DNA of 64,000 nucleotides, from NCBI RefSeq assembly GCF_002386345.1, contig NZ_CP023507.1, positions 186,001 to 250,000 on the forward strand. Reading direction: 5' to 3'. The position numbers were made by a program, and so were the translations under genes. Shown here piece after piece: positions 1 to 9,339 of the stretch. This DNA comes from Streptococcus oralis (lineage in GTDB: Bacteria; Bacillota; Bacilli; Lactobacillales; Streptococcaceae). Position 1 is the stretch's first letter; the number at the start of each line of letters is the position of its first letter. A model generated the notes under the pieces. It worked only from the letters and a program-made list of their open reading frames with translations, searched no databases and had not been told where the DNA came from.

Positions 1-1098
1 ATTACAGTATCTCATTTCACGATGGTTTCGGAAGATCAGGTGAAATATGCTAGTAAAAACAATTTTGACGCGACGCCAATTGGTGGAAAATCTGGGGAAG
101 CAAATCAAGAAAAGCTTGAACAAGCTCAGACAGCCTTTGATGTAGCTCAGGCTGCAAATAATCAAGCTCAAGCTGATAAGGAAAATGCAAAAACAGTTTT
201 TGAACAAGCTCAGTTAGTAGCCACTCAAGCTCAAACAGCCTTTGATGAAGCAGCGCAAACACCTCTTGGGCTTGAACAAGCTAAACAAGCTTTAGAAGAA
301 GCTAAAAATCAGTTAGAAACTGATAAAGAGGCCTTGAGGTTAGCACAAACAACTGCTAATAACGTTGAAAGGGAAAAGGATGATAAAGTGAAGGCTTTAT
401 CAAAAGCTAGGGATGCCCTTTCTATTGCACAAAAGAACTTGACTGCTGCACAAGCAGATGTTTCCAAAGAAGAAGCTTTGCTTAAAGATGCTACTAGTAC
501 GCTTGCTGATGCTATTGAAAAAAGGGATACTGCTCAGGAACAACTCGTCAAAGCTCAAACAGCAGTGATGGAAGCAAAGAGTAAAGTGTCGAATTTGGTT
601 CAAGCTGAAGAACAACTTTCCAAAGCTGAAGAGGTGCTAGAAGCAGCTGAACAAAAGGTGAAAGCCAAGGAAGCAGCGCAACTTGCGGCAATTGAGCAGT
701 TGAGCAACTTGCAAACGGCACAAGCTGCTACTCAAGTGAACTACAACCGTTTAGTGACTAAACTGAAAATGCAAGAAAAGCAGCAGGCGGATGATTACTA
801 TAGAGAAATTCTAGATCAGACGGATAGGAATCTTGCTAAACAGGATCAACGACTTCAGACAAATTCCGAGCCACCTACTCCAAAAAGTTCTCAAATTCTT
901 TTAGACACTCCAAAACAAGTGCAAGATATTAAACAGATATCAACAGAGAAGAGCACGAAGGAGTTATCAATGATTTCTAATGCAGGTCATCTTCCTAGCA
1001 CAGGTTCAAGAATTTCCTTATGGATTCAGCTGAGCGGAATCGTTCTGATTTACACTAGTTTCAGATTGTTAATCTGGGAAAAGAAAGATAGACAGTAA
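1..1098 (+). CDS. LPxTG-anchored coiled-coil surface protein, C-terminal part
   Basis: The frame is open from the first base of the window, so the N-terminus is missing. The visible 365 residues are mainly a long Ala/Gln/Glu/Lys-rich coiled coil (about residues 30-280) with heptad-like AQTAF/QAQ repeats. A short polar linker follows, then LPSTG (codons from 991), a hydrophobic segment and the basic tail EKKDRQ. This is a class-A sortase sorting signal, so the protein is probably wall-anchored. The coiled coil resembles the stalks of SEC10/PgrA-type streptococcal surface proteins, but the diagnostic N-terminal domain is outside the window, so the family is not assignable. A strong terminator follows the stop codon. 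Confidence 0.75.
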   Translation: MTVSHFTMVSEDQVKYASKNNFDATPIGGKSGEANQEKLEQAQTAFDVAQAANNQAQADKENAKTVFEQAQLVATQAQTAFDEAAQTPLGLEQAKQALEEAKNQLETDKEALRLAQTTANNVEREKDDKVKALSKARDALSIAQKNLTAAQADVSKEEALLKDATSTLADAIEKRDTAQEQLVKAQTAVMEAKSKVSNLVQAEEQLSKAEEVLEAAEQKVKAKEAAQLAAIEQLSNLQTAQAATQVNYNRLVTKLKMQEKQQADDYYREILDQTDRNLAKQDQRLQTNSEPPTPKSSQILLDTPKQVQDIKQISTEKSTKELSMISNAGHLPSTGSRISLWIQLSGIVLIYTSFRLLIWEKKDRQ

Positions 1099-1130
1099 AG
1101 AGACGGTATCTCCTATAACTGTTTCGGATG

Positions 1131-1165
1131 ATAGACAAACACAGCTTTGTGTTTGTCTATTTTTA
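1131..1165 (+). terminator. Intrinsic terminator of the surface-protein gene
   Basis: A perfect 13-bp stem (1131-1143 with 1148-1160) with a GCTT loop is followed by TTTTAT. It lies 33 bases after the stop codon. Confidence 0.9.
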
Positions 1166-1256
1166 TAAGATGATAGCATTAGCAAATCGCGTAAAATAGA
1201 AGCTTTCTTCAAAACACAGGGTGGAAAAATAACTAATATCAACAGGGAATCTAAAC

Positions 1257-1285
1257 TAGTCAGGAAAGTCACTTTGTGGTATAAT
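1257..1285 (+). promoter_or_regulatory. Extended -10 promoter for the UPF0154 gene
   Basis: TAGTCA (1257-1262), a 17-base spacer, then TATAAT (1280-1285) preceded by TGG, which gives an extended -10. The start codon is 34 bases downstream. Confidence 0.75.
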
Positions 1286-1318
1286 ATAGAAGACTCAAAA
1301 AGAAACAGGAGAAAAAGA

Positions 1319-1564
1319 ATGGATTTACTTTTAGCAATTGTCTTGATTGTGCTAGCTTTTCTAGGGGGAGCTCTTGGAGGCATTTACTTGGCTCGTAAGC
1401 AAATCGAAAAAAAATATGCTGACAACCCCCGTTTGAACGCTGACGCAGTTCGTGCTCTCTTGAGTGCAAATGGTCAAAAACCAAGCGAAGCCAAGGTACA
1501 ACAAGTTTACCACCAAATCATCCGCCAACAAAAAGCAGCCCTTGCTAAGAACAAAAAGAAATAA
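1319..1564 (+). CDS. UPF0154 (YneF-like) small membrane protein
   Basis: This 81-residue protein has one N-terminal membrane helix (residues 2-23, ending GGIYLARKQ) and a basic cytoplasmic tail containing [13 protein letters not shown]. That order is typical of the UPF0154/YneF family of Firmicutes. The function is unknown. The ATG at 1319 is preceded by AGGAGAAAAAGA, and a strong extended -10 promoter lies just upstream. It is transcribed alone, since hairpins occur on both sides. Confidence 0.85.
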   Translation: MDLLLAIVLIVLAFLGGALGGIYLARKQIEKKYADNPRLNADAVRALLSANGQKPSEAKVQQVYHQIIRQQKAALAKNKKK

Positions 1565-1571
1565 ATAGGAA

Positions 1572-1597
1572 AAGTCTGGGATGAAAGTTCCAGACTT
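1572..1597 (+). terminator. Hairpin after UPF0154 gene, possible weak terminator
   Basis: AAGTCTGG (1572-1579) pairs with CCAGACTT (1590-1597) across a 10-base loop. There is no U tract, so termination is uncertain; it may only protect the 3' end. Confidence 0.4.
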
Positions 1598-1769
1598 CTC
1601 ACTATGTTCAATAGTTCTCAAGTATAAGACTTTTTCCTTGCATTCTATTGATATTTGATTATGATTAAGAGAGAGGCAGTTGCCATTCTATCAAGCTGTC
1701 GGTTAGTTCCTTCAGGACAAGGAATCATAATGAACTATCAATCAGAAAATAGACTAGAAAGAAGACTGT

Positions 1770-2564
1770 ATGGATAATCGACCAATTGGTTTTTTGGATT
1801 CAGGTGTCGGGGGCTTGACGGTTGTTCGTGAGCTCATGCGCCAGCTTCCCCATGAAGAAATCGTCTATATTGGAGATTCGGCACGGGCGCCCTATGGTCC
1901 CCGTCCTGCTGAGCAAATTCGTGAATATACTTGGCAGTTGGTCAACTTTCTCTTGACCAAGGATGTCAAAATGATTGTCATTGCTTGTAACACTGCGACT
2001 GCGGTCGTCTGGGAAGAAATCAAGGCCCAACTAGACATTCCCGTTCTAGGTGTGATTTTGCCAGGAGCTTCGGCAGCTATTAAGTCCAGTCAAGGCGGGA
2101 AAATCGGGGTGATTGGAACTCCCATGACGGTCCAATCAGACATCTATCGTCAGAAAATCCATGATCTGGATCCGGATTTACAGGTGGAGAGTTTGGCCTG
2201 TCCCAAGTTTGCCCCCTTGGTGGAGTCTGGTGCCCTGTCGACCAGTGTCACCAAGAAAGTGGTCTATGAAACCCTGCGTCCCTTGGTTGGAAAGGTGGAT
2301 AGCCTGATTTTGGGTTGTACCCATTACCCACTCCTTCGCCCTATCATCCAAAATGTCATGGGACCAAAGGTTCAGCTCATCGATAGTGGGGCAGAGTGTG
2401 TACGGGATATCTCGGTTTTGCTTAACTATTTTGAAATCAATCGTAGCCGAGATGCAGGACCTCTTCAGCACCGTTTTTACACAACAGCCAGCAGCCAAAG
2501 TTTTGCTCAAATTGGAGCAGAATGGCTGGAAAAAGAGATTCATGTGGAGCATGTAACTTTATGA
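1770..2564 (+). CDS. murI: Glutamate racemase
   Basis: This cytoplasmic enzyme interconverts L- and D-glutamate for peptidoglycan precursors. The 264-residue length is normal for the family. The N-terminus has the [10 protein letters not shown] signature, and the two catalytic cysteines lie in ACNTAT (Cys73) and GCTHYP (Cys183). The SD is weak (AAAGAAGA, then ATG at 1770). It is the first gene of a nine-gene run, and its TGA overlaps the ATG of rdgB (ATGA), which implies translational coupling. Confidence 0.95.
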   Translation: MDNRPIGFLDSGVGGLTVVRELMRQLPHEEIVYIGDSARAPYGPRPAEQIREYTWQLVNFLLTKDVKMIVIACNTATAVVWEEIKAQLDIPVLGVILPGASAAIKSSQGGKIGVIGTPMTVQSDIYRQKIHDLDPDLQVESLACPKFAPLVESGALSTSVTKKVVYETLRPLVGKVDSLILGCTHYPLLRPIIQNVMGPKVQLIDSGAECVRDISVLLNYFEINRSRDAGPLQHRFYTTASSQSFAQIGAEWLEKEIHVEHVTL

Positions 2565-3532
2565 CAAACAAAATTTATGAATACAAGGATGACCAGGACT
2601 GGTATGTCGGTGTCTGGGATGTCTATGGAGGCATCTATAGCCTTATCAAAGATCCTATCGAGCTTGATTTTATGGATTTGGCGCGGATTTTTCGTGATGA
2701 GGAAAATGGCTTTCCAATTACGATAACGGTGATGCGCTGGTCTTCTAACTACCGTCTGCTCTCCTTTATCGTTGAGATTTTAAATGCGGAAGCAGGACGT
2801 AACTTGGAAGTCATCCAACGTCAGGGAGCCCTACTCTTGGTTGAAAATGGGCAACTCCTGCATGTAGAATTGCCTAAAGAAGGGGTCAATGTTCATGCCT
2901 TCTTTGAAACTAGTAAAGTTAGAGAAACCTTGTTGATTGCGACTCGTAACGAGGGCAAGACCAAGGAATTCCGAGCTATCTTTGACAAGCTAGGCTATGA
3001 TGTGGAAAATCTTAATGACTATCCTGACCTGCCTGAAGTAGCAGAAACAGGCATGACTTTTGAAGAAAATGCTCGACTTAAGGCAGAAACCATTTCCCAA
3101 TTAACAGGTAAGATAGTTCTAGCAGATGACTCAGGTCTCAAAGTCGATGTCCTAGGTGGCTTGCCAGGTGTCTGGTCAGCCCGTTTTGCAGGAGTGGGAG
3201 CGACTGATCGTGAAAATAATGCCAAGCTCTTGCACGAATTGGCCATGGTCTTTGACCTTAAGGACCGTTCGGCTCAATTCCACACGACCCTGGTTGTAGC
3301 TAGTCCAAACAAGGAAAGCTTGGTTGTCGAAGCTGACTGGCCGGGTTACATTAACTTTGAACCCAAGGGTGAAAATGGCTTTGGTTATGATCCCCTCTTC
3401 CTTGTGGGAGAGACAGGCAAGTCAGCGGCTGAATTAACCCTTGAAGAAAAAAATAGCCAATCTCACCGCGCCTTAGCCGTTAAGAAACTTTTGGAGGTAT
3501 TTCCAGCATGGCAAAGCAAACCATCATTGTAA
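2561..3532 (+). CDS. rdgB: RdgB/HAM1-type non-canonical purine NTP pyrophosphatase with extra N-terminal domain
   Basis: The C-terminal ~200 residues (from about residue 127, [16 protein letters not shown]) form a full HAM1/RdgB enzyme, which hydrolyses (d)ITP and XTP to monophosphates. Visible motifs are the T-x-N-x-x-K substrate loop, LADDSGL, and FGYDPLF near the end; SHRA follows. The first ~125 residues ([17 protein letters not shown] onward) are not part of the canonical enzyme. They form a small alpha/beta-looking domain that streptococcal homologues also carry, as I recall. ATG 2561 was chosen because it forms the ATGA overlap with murI; the frame also extends upstream inside murI. 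The 3' end overlaps the next gene by 25 bases. Confidence 0.9.
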   Translation: MTNKIYEYKDDQDWYVGVWDVYGGIYSLIKDPIELDFMDLARIFRDEENGFPITITVMRWSSNYRLLSFIVEILNAEAGRNLEVIQRQGALLLVENGQLLHVELPKEGVNVHAFFETSKVRETLLIATRNEGKTKEFRAIFDKLGYDVENLNDYPDLPEVAETGMTFEENARLKAETISQLTGKIVLADDSGLKVDVLGGLPGVWSARFAGVGATDRENNAKLLHELAMVFDLKDRSAQFHTTLVVASPNKESLVVEADWPGYINFEPKGENGFGYDPLFLVGETGKSAAELTLEEKNSQSHRALAVKKLLEVFPAWQSKPSL

Positions 3533-4029
3533 TGAGTGATTCCCATGGCGATAGCTTGATTGTGGAAGAAATTCGTGACCGCTATCTGGGGAAAGTCGAT
3601 GCCATTTTTCACGATGGTGACTCTGAACTCCGTCCCGATTCTCCGCTCTGGGAGGGTATCCATGTCGTCAAAGGCAACATGGACTTTTATGCTGGCTACC
3701 CAGAACGTTTGGTAACCCAACTTGGTCCGACCAAGATCATCCAGACTCATGGACACTTATTTGATATCAATTTCAACTTTCAAAAGTTGGACTACTGGGC
3801 TCAGGAAGAAGATGCCGACATCTGTCTCTATGGTCACTTGCATGTGCCAAATGCTTGGATGGAAGGAAAGACACTCTTTCTCAATCCAGGCTCCATTAGC
3901 CAACCACGAGGGACTATCAGAGAATGTCTCTATGCGCGTGTGGAGATTGATGACAGCTATTTCAAAGTAGACTTTTTGACACGTGACCATGAGGTTTATC
4001 CAGGCTTGTCCAAGGAGTTTGCTCGATGA
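3508..4029 (+). CDS. YfcE/MJ0936-family metallophosphoesterase
   Basis: This is a 173-residue calcineurin-like phosphodiesterase. Metal-binding motifs appear in the expected order: DSHGD (start), HDGD (about residue 36), GNMD (about 56), THGH (about 79) and YGHLH (about 110). Homologues are the small bacterial YsnB/YfcE phosphodiesterases, whose physiological substrate is unsettled. A GGAGG SD sits before ATG 3508, inside the end of rdgB. The last codons overlap the next gene (ATGA). Its conserved position after rdgB suggests a nucleotide or phosphate housekeeping role, but that is inference. Confidence 0.85.
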   Translation: MAKQTIIVMSDSHGDSLIVEEIRDRYLGKVDAIFHDGDSELRPDSPLWEGIHVVKGNMDFYAGYPERLVTQLGPTKIIQTHGHLFDINFNFQKLDYWAQEEDADICLYGHLHVPNAWMEGKTLFLNPGSISQPRGTIRECLYARVEIDDSYFKVDFLTRDHEVYPGLSKEFAR

Positions 4030-4487
4030 TTGCCAAGGAATTTGAAGCATTTTTATTGGAGCAGGAAGAGACTTTTCTTACCCCTGCTGAGAATCTAGCA
4101 GCTTTGATTGATACCCACAATGCTGACCATGCGATTTTAGTGCTGAGCCAAATCACCTATACCCGTATCCCTGTTGTGACCTTTGACAAACGCTTTGTCG
4201 GAACCATTGGTCTGAGAGACATTTTGGCTTATCAAATGGAGCAAGGTTTGACAGATGAGCAGATGGCAACGACAGATATCGTCAATATGACCAAGACGGA
4301 TGTAGCGGTAGTAGCTCCAGACTATAACATCACTGAAGTCCTCCATAAACTGGTGGATGAACCCTTCTTGCCAGTAGTAGATGATGAAGGGATTTTTCAA
4401 GGAATCATCACGCGAAAGTCTATCCTCAAGGCCGTCAATGCTCTCTTGCATGACTTTAGTAAGGAATATGAGATTCGATGCAAATGA
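4026..4487 (+). CDS. cbpB: CBS-pair protein, CbpB/DarB-like
   Basis: This 153-residue protein consists of two CBS domains (about residues 15-75 and 85-150). The second ends with the typical FLPVVDDEGIFQGIITRKSIL pattern, split here as PVVDDEG and GIITRKSIL. There are no catalytic domains, so it is a stand-alone nucleotide sensor. The closest family I recognise is the CbpB/YkuL (DarB) group, members of which bind c-di-AMP. Ligand binding here is inferred. It is coupled by ATGA to the phosphoesterase gene upstream and overlaps the XerD-like gene downstream. Confidence 0.75.
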   Translation: MIAKEFEAFLLEQEETFLTPAENLAALIDTHNADHAILVLSQITYTRIPVVTFDKRFVGTIGLRDILAYQMEQGLTDEQMATTDIVNMTKTDVAVVAPDYNITEVLHKLVDEPFLPVVDDEGIFQGIITRKSILKAVNALLHDFSKEYEIRCK

Positions 4488-5218
4488 GAGATAGGATTTC
4501 AGACTTTTTAGAGGGAAAGCAGGGTTTGTCTGCCAATTCCAAGCAGTCCTATAAGTATGATCTGGAGCAATTTTTAGACATTGTAGGTGAGCGAATCTCT
4601 GAGACTAGTCTCAAGATTTACCAAGCCCAACTAGCCAACCTAAAAATCAGCGCCCAGAAGCGAAAACTTTCGGCCTGTAACCAATTTCTCTACTTTCTCT
4701 ATCGAAAAGGAGAAGTGGACAGTTTTTACCGTCTGGAATTAACCAAACAAGCTGAAAAGAAGACCGAAAAGCCAGAACTGTTAGACCTAGAGTCTTTTTG
4801 GCAGGAAAGTGACTATCCAGAGGGACGCTTGCTAGCGCTCTTAATCCTAGAAATGGGACTCTTGCCAAGCGAGATTTTATCCCTTAAGGTTGCAGATATC
4901 AATCTGGATTTTCAGGTGTTGCGAATTAACAAGGTTTCCCAACAGAGGATTGTTAGCATTCCCACTACCTTGATTCCAGAGCTAGAACCCTTGATGGGGC
5001 AGACCTATCTCTTTGAAAGGGCAGGGAAAGCCTATTCTCGTCAGTGGGCCTTTCGTCAGCTGGAGTCCTTTGTCAAGGAGAAAGGTTTCCCAACCTTATC
5101 AGCCCAAGCCTTGCGGGAACAGTTCATTCTAAGACAAATAGAAAACAAGGTCGATTTGTACGAAATTGCAAAAAAACTAGGATTAAAAACAGTCTTGACC
5201 TTAGAAAAATATAGATAA
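4484..5218 (+). CDS. Tyrosine recombinase XerD-like protein, catalytically degenerate
   Basis: This 244-residue protein has the SAM-like N-terminal domain ([16 protein letters not shown]) and a recombinase fold at the C-terminus. Catalytic positions are altered. The first Arg in the 'TGLR' motif is replaced (MGLLPSEIL), the H of HxxR is replaced (SAQALRE, Arg kept), and the LGH motif reads LGLK. The final Tyr in EKYR is retained. It is therefore probably not an active Xer resolvase. Streptococci encode such a XerD-like protein beside scpAB, consistent with a chromosome-organisation role. The start was taken as MRDRIS at 4484, although MQM at 4478 is possible. Its TAA overlaps the scpA ATG (TAATG). 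Confidence 0.8.
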   Translation: MRDRISDFLEGKQGLSANSKQSYKYDLEQFLDIVGERISETSLKIYQAQLANLKISAQKRKLSACNQFLYFLYRKGEVDSFYRLELTKQAEKKTEKPELLDLESFWQESDYPEGRLLALLILEMGLLPSEILSLKVADINLDFQVLRINKVSQQRIVSIPTTLIPELEPLMGQTYLFERAGKAYSRQWAFRQLESFVKEKGFPTLSAQALREQFILRQIENKVDLYEIAKKLGLKTVLTLEKYR

Positions 5219-5946
5219 TGGATATTAAATTAAAAGATTTTGAAGGGCCGCTGGACTTGCTTTTGCACCTGGTTTCTAAGTACCAGATGGATATCTACGA
5301 TGTGCCCATTACAGAAGTCATCGAACAGTATCTAGCCTATGTCTCAACTTTGCAGGCCATGCGTCTGGAAGTAACGGGCGAGTATATGGTCATGGCTAGT
5401 CAGCTCATGCTGATCAAGAGTCGCAAGCTTCTTCCAAAGGTAGCAGAAGTGACAGACTTGGAGGATGACCTAGAGCAGGATCTTCTCTCTCAAATCGAAG
5501 AATACCGCAAGTTCAAGCTCTTGGGTGAGCACTTGGAGGCTAGGCACCAAGATCGAGCCCAGTACTATTCCAAAGCGCCAACAGAGTTGATTTACGAGGA
5601 TGCGGAGCTTGTGCATGACAAGACGACCATTGACCTCTTTTTGGCTTTTTCAAATATCCTAGTCAAGAAAAAAGAGGAATTCGCACAGAATCACACGACT
5701 ATCTTGCGGGATGAGTATAAGATTGAGGACATGATGGTCATCGTAAAAGAGTCCTTGACTGGACGAGACCAGTTGCGTTTGCAGGATTTGTTCAAGGAAG
5801 CTCAGAATGTTCAAGAGGTTATTACCCTCTTTTTGGCGACCCTAGAGTTAATCAAAACCCAGGAACTGATCCTCGTGCAAGAGGAGAGTTTCGGAGATAT
5901 CTATCTCATGGAAAAGAAGGAAGAAAGTCAAGAGGCACAAAGCTAG
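5218..5946 (+). CDS. scpA: Segregation and condensation protein A (kleisin)
   Basis: ScpA is the kleisin subunit that links SMC heads and recruits ScpB in the chromosome condensin complex. The 242-residue product begins with the family hallmark [13 protein letters not shown] and ends with a winged-helix segment ([20 protein letters not shown]). Its length matches the family. It starts on the stop codon of the XerD-like gene and is followed 18 bases later by scpB, so the ScpAB pair is co-expressed. Confidence 0.95.
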   Translation: MDIKLKDFEGPLDLLLHLVSKYQMDIYDVPITEVIEQYLAYVSTLQAMRLEVTGEYMVMASQLMLIKSRKLLPKVAEVTDLEDDLEQDLLSQIEEYRKFKLLGEHLEARHQDRAQYYSKAPTELIYEDAELVHDKTTIDLFLAFSNILVKKKEEFAQNHTTILRDEYKIEDMMVIVKESLTGRDQLRLQDLFKEAQNVQEVITLFLATLELIKTQELILVQEESFGDIYLMEKKEESQEAQS

Positions 5947-5964
5947 ACTTGATAGAGAGGAAAG

Positions 5965-6534
5965 ATGAGTACTTTAGCAGAAATAGAAGCGCTCTTGTTT
6001 GTAGCAGGTGAAGATGGGATTCGAGTCCGTCAGTTGGCTGAACTCCTATCGCTTCCTCCGACAGGCATCCAGCAGAGTTTAGAAAAATTAGTCCAGAAGT
6101 ATGAAAAGGACACTGATTCCAGTTTGGCTCTGATTGAGACAGGGACGGCTTACAGATTGGTGACCAAGCCTCAGTTTTCAGAGGTTTTGAAGGAATACTC
6201 TAAGGCACCTATCAACCAGAGCTTGTCTCGAGCTGCCCTTGAGACCTTGTCCATCATTGCCTACAAGCAGCCGATTACCCGAATTGAGATTGATGCTATT
6301 CGTGGGGTCAATTCGAGTGGGGCTTTGGCAAAGTTGCAGGCTTTTGACTTGATACGAGAAGATGGGAAAAAAGAAGTGTTGGGCCGCCCCAACCTCTATG
6401 TAACAACGGATTATTTCCTAGATTACATGGGAATTAACCATTTGGAAGAACTGCCAGTGATTGATGAGCTTGAGATTCAAGCCCAAGAAAGCCAATTATT
6501 TGGTGAAAGGATAGAAGAAGATGAGAATCAATAA
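5965..6534 (+). CDS. scpB: Segregation and condensation protein B
   Basis: ScpB binds the kleisin ScpA in the SMC complex. The 189-residue product has two winged-helix domains, including the conserved [20 protein letters not shown] stretch (about residues 90-110) and the [15 protein letters not shown] motif. An AGAGAGGAAAG SD precedes ATG 5965. The acidic tail overlaps the start of rluB by 14 bases, which suggests translational coupling. Confidence 0.95.
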   Translation: MSTLAEIEALLFVAGEDGIRVRQLAELLSLPPTGIQQSLEKLVQKYEKDTDSSLALIETGTAYRLVTKPQFSEVLKEYSKAPINQSLSRAALETLSIIAYKQPITRIEIDAIRGVNSSGALAKLQAFDLIREDGKKEVLGRPNLYVTTDYFLDYMGINHLEELPVIDELEIQAQESQLFGERIEEDENQ

Positions 6535-7243
6535 ATATATTGCCCACGCAGGTGTGGCCAGTAGGAGAAAAGCAGAAGAGCTGGTCAAGCAAGGATTGGT
6601 AACGGTCAACGGACAGGTAGTGCGTGAACTCGCAACCACCATCAAGTCTGGTGACAAGGTCGAAGTGGAAGGTCAGCCCATCTACAACGAAGAAAAGGTT
6701 TACTATCTGCTTAATAAACCACGTGGAGTGATTTCCAGTGTGACAGATGACAAGGGCCGCAAGACTGTTGTGGATCTCTTGCCTAATGTTAAAGAACGCA
6801 TTTACCCTGTGGGACGTTTGGACTGGGATACATCAGGTGTCTTGATTTTGACCAATGATGGGGACTTTACGGATGAAATGATTCACCCCCGTAATGAGAT
6901 TGACAAGGTCTATGTCGCGCGTGTTAAAGGTGTGGCCAACAAAGAAAATCTCCGCCCCTTGACCCGTGGTCTTGAGATTGATGGTAAGAAAACCAAGCCA
7001 GCTGTCTATGAGATTCTCAAAGTGGATCCAGTCAAAAACCGCTCTGTGGTACAGTTGACTATCCATGAAGGGCGTAACCATCAGGTTAAAAAGATGTTTG
7101 AAGCCGTCGGTCTTCAAGTGGATAAGTTGTCTCGAACACGTTTTGGACATCTAGACTTAACTGGTCTCCGTCCAGGAGAAGCCCGTCGTCTTAATAAAAA
7201 AGAAATCAGCCAACTACACACCATGGCTGTAACCAAGAAATAA
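6521..7243 (+). CDS. rluB: RsuA/RluB-family pseudouridine synthase
   Basis: The 240-residue enzyme has an N-terminal S4 RNA-binding domain ([22 protein letters not shown]). The catalytic domain carries the [17 protein letters not shown] signature, in which the second Asp is the expected catalytic residue. By neighbourhood next to scpB and by length it is most like RluB, which modifies 23S rRNA helix 80; RsuA specificity cannot be excluded from motifs alone. It overlaps scpB upstream and joins yidD by TAATG. Confidence 0.88.
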   Translation: MRINKYIAHAGVASRRKAEELVKQGLVTVNGQVVRELATTIKSGDKVEVEGQPIYNEEKVYYLLNKPRGVISSVTDDKGRKTVVDLLPNVKERIYPVGRLDWDTSGVLILTNDGDFTDEMIHPRNEIDKVYVARVKGVANKENLRPLTRGLEIDGKKTKPAVYEILKVDPVKNRSVVQLTIHEGRNHQVKKMFEAVGLQVDKLSRTRFGHLDLTGLRPGEARRLNKKEISQLHTMAVTKK

Positions 7244-7485
7244 TGAAACGAATCTTAATAGCGCCAGTACGCTTTTACCAACGTTTTATCTCACCGGCCT
7301 TTCCACCCTCTTGTCGCTTTGAGCCGACTTGTTCCAACTACATGATTCAGGCTATTGAAAAACATGGCTTCAAGGGTGTTCTGATGGGCTTGGCTCGGAT
7401 TTTGCGTTGTCATCCTTGGTCGAAAATAGGAAAAGATCCTGTCCCAGACCACTTTTCTCTCAGACGAAATCAAGAAAAAAAATAA
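7243..7485 (+). CDS. yidD: Membrane protein insertion efficiency factor YidD
   Basis: This 80-residue YidD-family protein assists YidC-dependent membrane insertion at the inner face of the membrane. The conserved pattern [22 protein letters not shown] and the [12 protein letters not shown] tail are both present (the first spans about residues 24-45). It lies last in the murI operon. Its ATG overlaps the rluB stop, and a strong bidirectional terminator begins within its stop codon. Confidence 0.93.
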   Translation: MKRILIAPVRFYQRFISPAFPPSCRFEPTCSNYMIQAIEKHGFKGVLMGLARILRCHPWSKIGKDPVPDHFSLRRNQEKK

Positions 7486-7513
7486 CCCAACATCACCTGA
7501 TGTTGGGTTTTCT
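7484..7513. terminator. Bidirectional terminator between yidD and piuA
   Basis: An 11-bp perfect stem (7484-7494 with 7499-7509) with an ACCT loop is followed by TTCTTG on the plus strand. On the minus strand it is followed by TTATTTTTT. It serves both convergent operons. Confidence 0.9.
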
Positions 7514-7516
7514 TGT

Positions 7517-8488
7517 TTATTTCAAAGCTTTTTGTGCGTCTTCAATCATGAGTTTGGTTGATTCAAGACCGCCTCCGCTTAGATACCAGAGGTCTGGTGT
7601 TAGTTGGATAATTTTTCCATTTTTAGCAGCAGGAGTTTCAGCGATGAGGGCATTTTCTAGGACGCCATCGTTGCTAGAGTTGTCCCCGCCGATGGCAAGG
7701 GTACGGTTGATGACAAAGAGGATGTCAGGATTAATTTCTTTGACACTTTCAAAGCTGACTTCCTGTCCGTGGCGAGAGTCTTCAAATTGAGTATCAGTTG
7801 GTTTGAATTTCAAGGTTTGATACAAGAAAGAGAAACGAGATTGGGCACCAAAGGCAGCCATTTTTCCTTCATTGAGGAGGATAGCAAGGGCTTTTTTATC
7901 AGAACTTTCGTTTTTAGTAGCGACTTCCTGAATGCTCTTGTCTAGGTTGGCTAATTCTTCCTTTGCTTTCTGTGTACCAGTTTCACCAAAGGCGCTTGCT
8001 AGGGATTCGATGTTGGCCTTGGTAGAAGTCCAGTAGTCGTCCTTGCTTGCTTGGAAGAGGACTGTTGGAGCGATTTCTTTGAACTTGTCTACGAATTTTT
8101 GGGTACGTGGTGAAGCGATAATTAGGTCTGGTTCAAGAGCAGCGATGGCTTCTAGGTCTGGCTCAACCATGGAACCCACATTGTTGACATTTCCTGCAAG
8201 ATCTTTTAGGTAAGTCGGAACAGTTTTTGTAGGCATTCCGACGATATTCTTTTCAAAACCTAAAGCGCGAATAGTATCCGCAGCACCGAGGTCAAAAGTC
8301 ACAATCTTTTCAGGAACCTTTGAAAGTTTGACCTCATCTAGTGAACTTTTAATAGTTATCTCTGTTGGAGCAGAGCTACTTGTCTCTGTCTGGCTAGTGC
8401 TTGAGTTTGTATTTGTACTACATGCACCAAGTAAGAGCAAGAAGCTGGCAGCTAGGGCAGTGAGATAAAGTTTAAGGGATGTTTTCAT
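7517..8488 (-). CDS. piuA: Iron-compound ABC transporter substrate-binding lipoprotein
   Basis: This 323-residue lipoprotein has a signal peptide ending in the lipobox LLGAC (lipidated Cys about residue 23), a Ser/Thr-rich linker and a class-III periplasmic-binding fold typical of siderophore/heme receptors (IVTFDLGAADTIRALG, DLIIASPRTQKF, GAQSRFSFLYQTL). Location after two FecCD-type permeases and an ATPase fits PiuA of the pneumococcal Piu (Pit1) system. It is the last gene of the operon, separated from the ATPase by 98 bases that contain a hairpin. An AAAGGAGAAATC SD precedes the ATG. Confidence 0.88.
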   Translation of the reverse strand: MKTSLKLYLTALAASFLLLLGACSTNTNSSTSQTETSSSAPTEITIKSSLDEVKLSKVPEKIVTFDLGAADTIRALGFEKNIVGMPTKTVPTYLKDLAGNVNNVGSMVEPDLEAIAALEPDLIIASPRTQKFVDKFKEIAPTVLFQASKDDYWTSTKANIESLASAFGETGTQKAKEELANLDKSIQEVATKNESSDKKALAILLNEGKMAAFGAQSRFSFLYQTLKFKPTDTQFEDSRHGQEVSFESVKEINPDILFVINRTLAIGGDNSSNDGVLENALIAETPAAKNGKIIQLTPDLWYLSGGGLESTKLMIEDAQKALK

Positions 8489-8527
8489 GATTTCTCCTTT
8501 TTAAAATGTGATAACGATGTAGGGGGG

Positions 8528-8554
8528 CTCTTAGATAGGCTTGTTAGCTAAGAG
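8528..8554 (-). promoter_or_regulatory. Intercistronic hairpin between piuD and piuA
   Basis: CTCTTAG (8528-8534) pairs with CTAAGAG (8548-8554) across a 13-base loop, in the only sizeable gap of the piu operon. There is no U tract. A processing or stability element giving extra piuA transcript is plausible but inferred. Confidence 0.4.
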
Positions 8555-8586
8555 ACAGAGGCTTTTCTAACATGAGTTCAGAATAG

Positions 8587-9339
8587 CTAGCTATAGATAC
8601 AGATCTTTTTGCCATTGATATCAGCCAGCGTGATGGGAATCTCATAAAGTTGACTGAGCAGTTCGGCTTGCATGATTTGAGCAGTCGTTCCCTTGCAAAA
8701 GACTTGACCGTCCTTGAAGGCAACAATTTCATCCGCATATTGGCTAGCCATGTTGATATCGTGGAGGACGATGATAATGGTTTTGCCAAGTTCCTCCACC
8801 AGTCGCCGAAGGATCTGCATCATGCTGACACTTTGCTTGATATCGAGATTATTGAGCGGTTCGTCTAGCAAGATAAAGTCTGTATCCTGAGCTAGTACCA
8901 TGGCGATAAAGACACGTTGGAGCTGTCCACCAGACAGACTATCGATGTAGCGGTCTTTTAAGTTGGTCAGTTCCAGATAGTCCAGAGTTTCTCGGATTTT
9001 TTCCCTGTCTTCTGCTCTCAGTCGACCACGGCTGTAGGGAAAACGTCCAAAGCTGACAAGCTCTTCTACAGTCAATTTGGCTTGGTAATTGATTTTCTGC
9101 TTTAGGATAGTGAGTTCTTTGGCTAGTTCTTGCGAATTCCAACTCTCGATTTCACGACCTTTGATACTGAGAATTCCCTGATCTTTCTTGGTCAGTCTGC
9201 TCATAATGGAGAGGAGAGTTGATTTTCCAGCACCGTTTGGACCAATAAAGGCCGTCAGTTTCTGAGGACTGACTTCAAGCGAAATGTCTTGCAAAATATC
9301 CTGTTTTTGAATGGATTTGTCAATGTTTTCCAGTTTCAC
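8587..9339 (-). CDS. piuD: Iron-compound ABC transporter ATPase
   Basis: This 250-residue FepC-type ATPase energises the Piu importer. It shows Walker A GPNGAGKST (about residue 33), the Q-loop region, the signature LSGGQLQR, Walker B FILLDEP and the switch His in VLHDI. The start is GTG at 9339, overlapping the upstream permease stop (GTGA) and preceded by an AGGAGGG SD. It lies third in the operon. Confidence 0.92.
   Translation of the reverse strand: MKLENIDKSIQKQDILQDISLEVSPQKLTAFIGPNGAGKSTLLSIMSRLTKKDQGILSIKGREIESWNSQELAKELTILKQKINYQAKLTVEELVSFGRFPYSRGRLRAEDREKIRETLDYLELTNLKDRYIDSLSGGQLQRVFIAMVLAQDTDFILLDEPLNNLDIKQSVSMMQILRRLVEELGKTIIIVLHDINMASQYADEIVAFKDGQVFCKGTTAQIMQAELLSQLYEIPITLADINGKKICIYS

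Noticed and set aside
1661..1777. A 38-codon frame (MIKREAVAIL...) overlapping the murI start
   Set aside because: No ribosome-binding site before its ATG and no recognisable family. The overlap alone does not support a gene.
4478..5218. Tyrosine recombinase taken as a mobile-element integrase
   Set aside because: It sits inside a conserved housekeeping operon, has degenerate catalytic residues, and there are no attachment-site repeats or element genes nearby.
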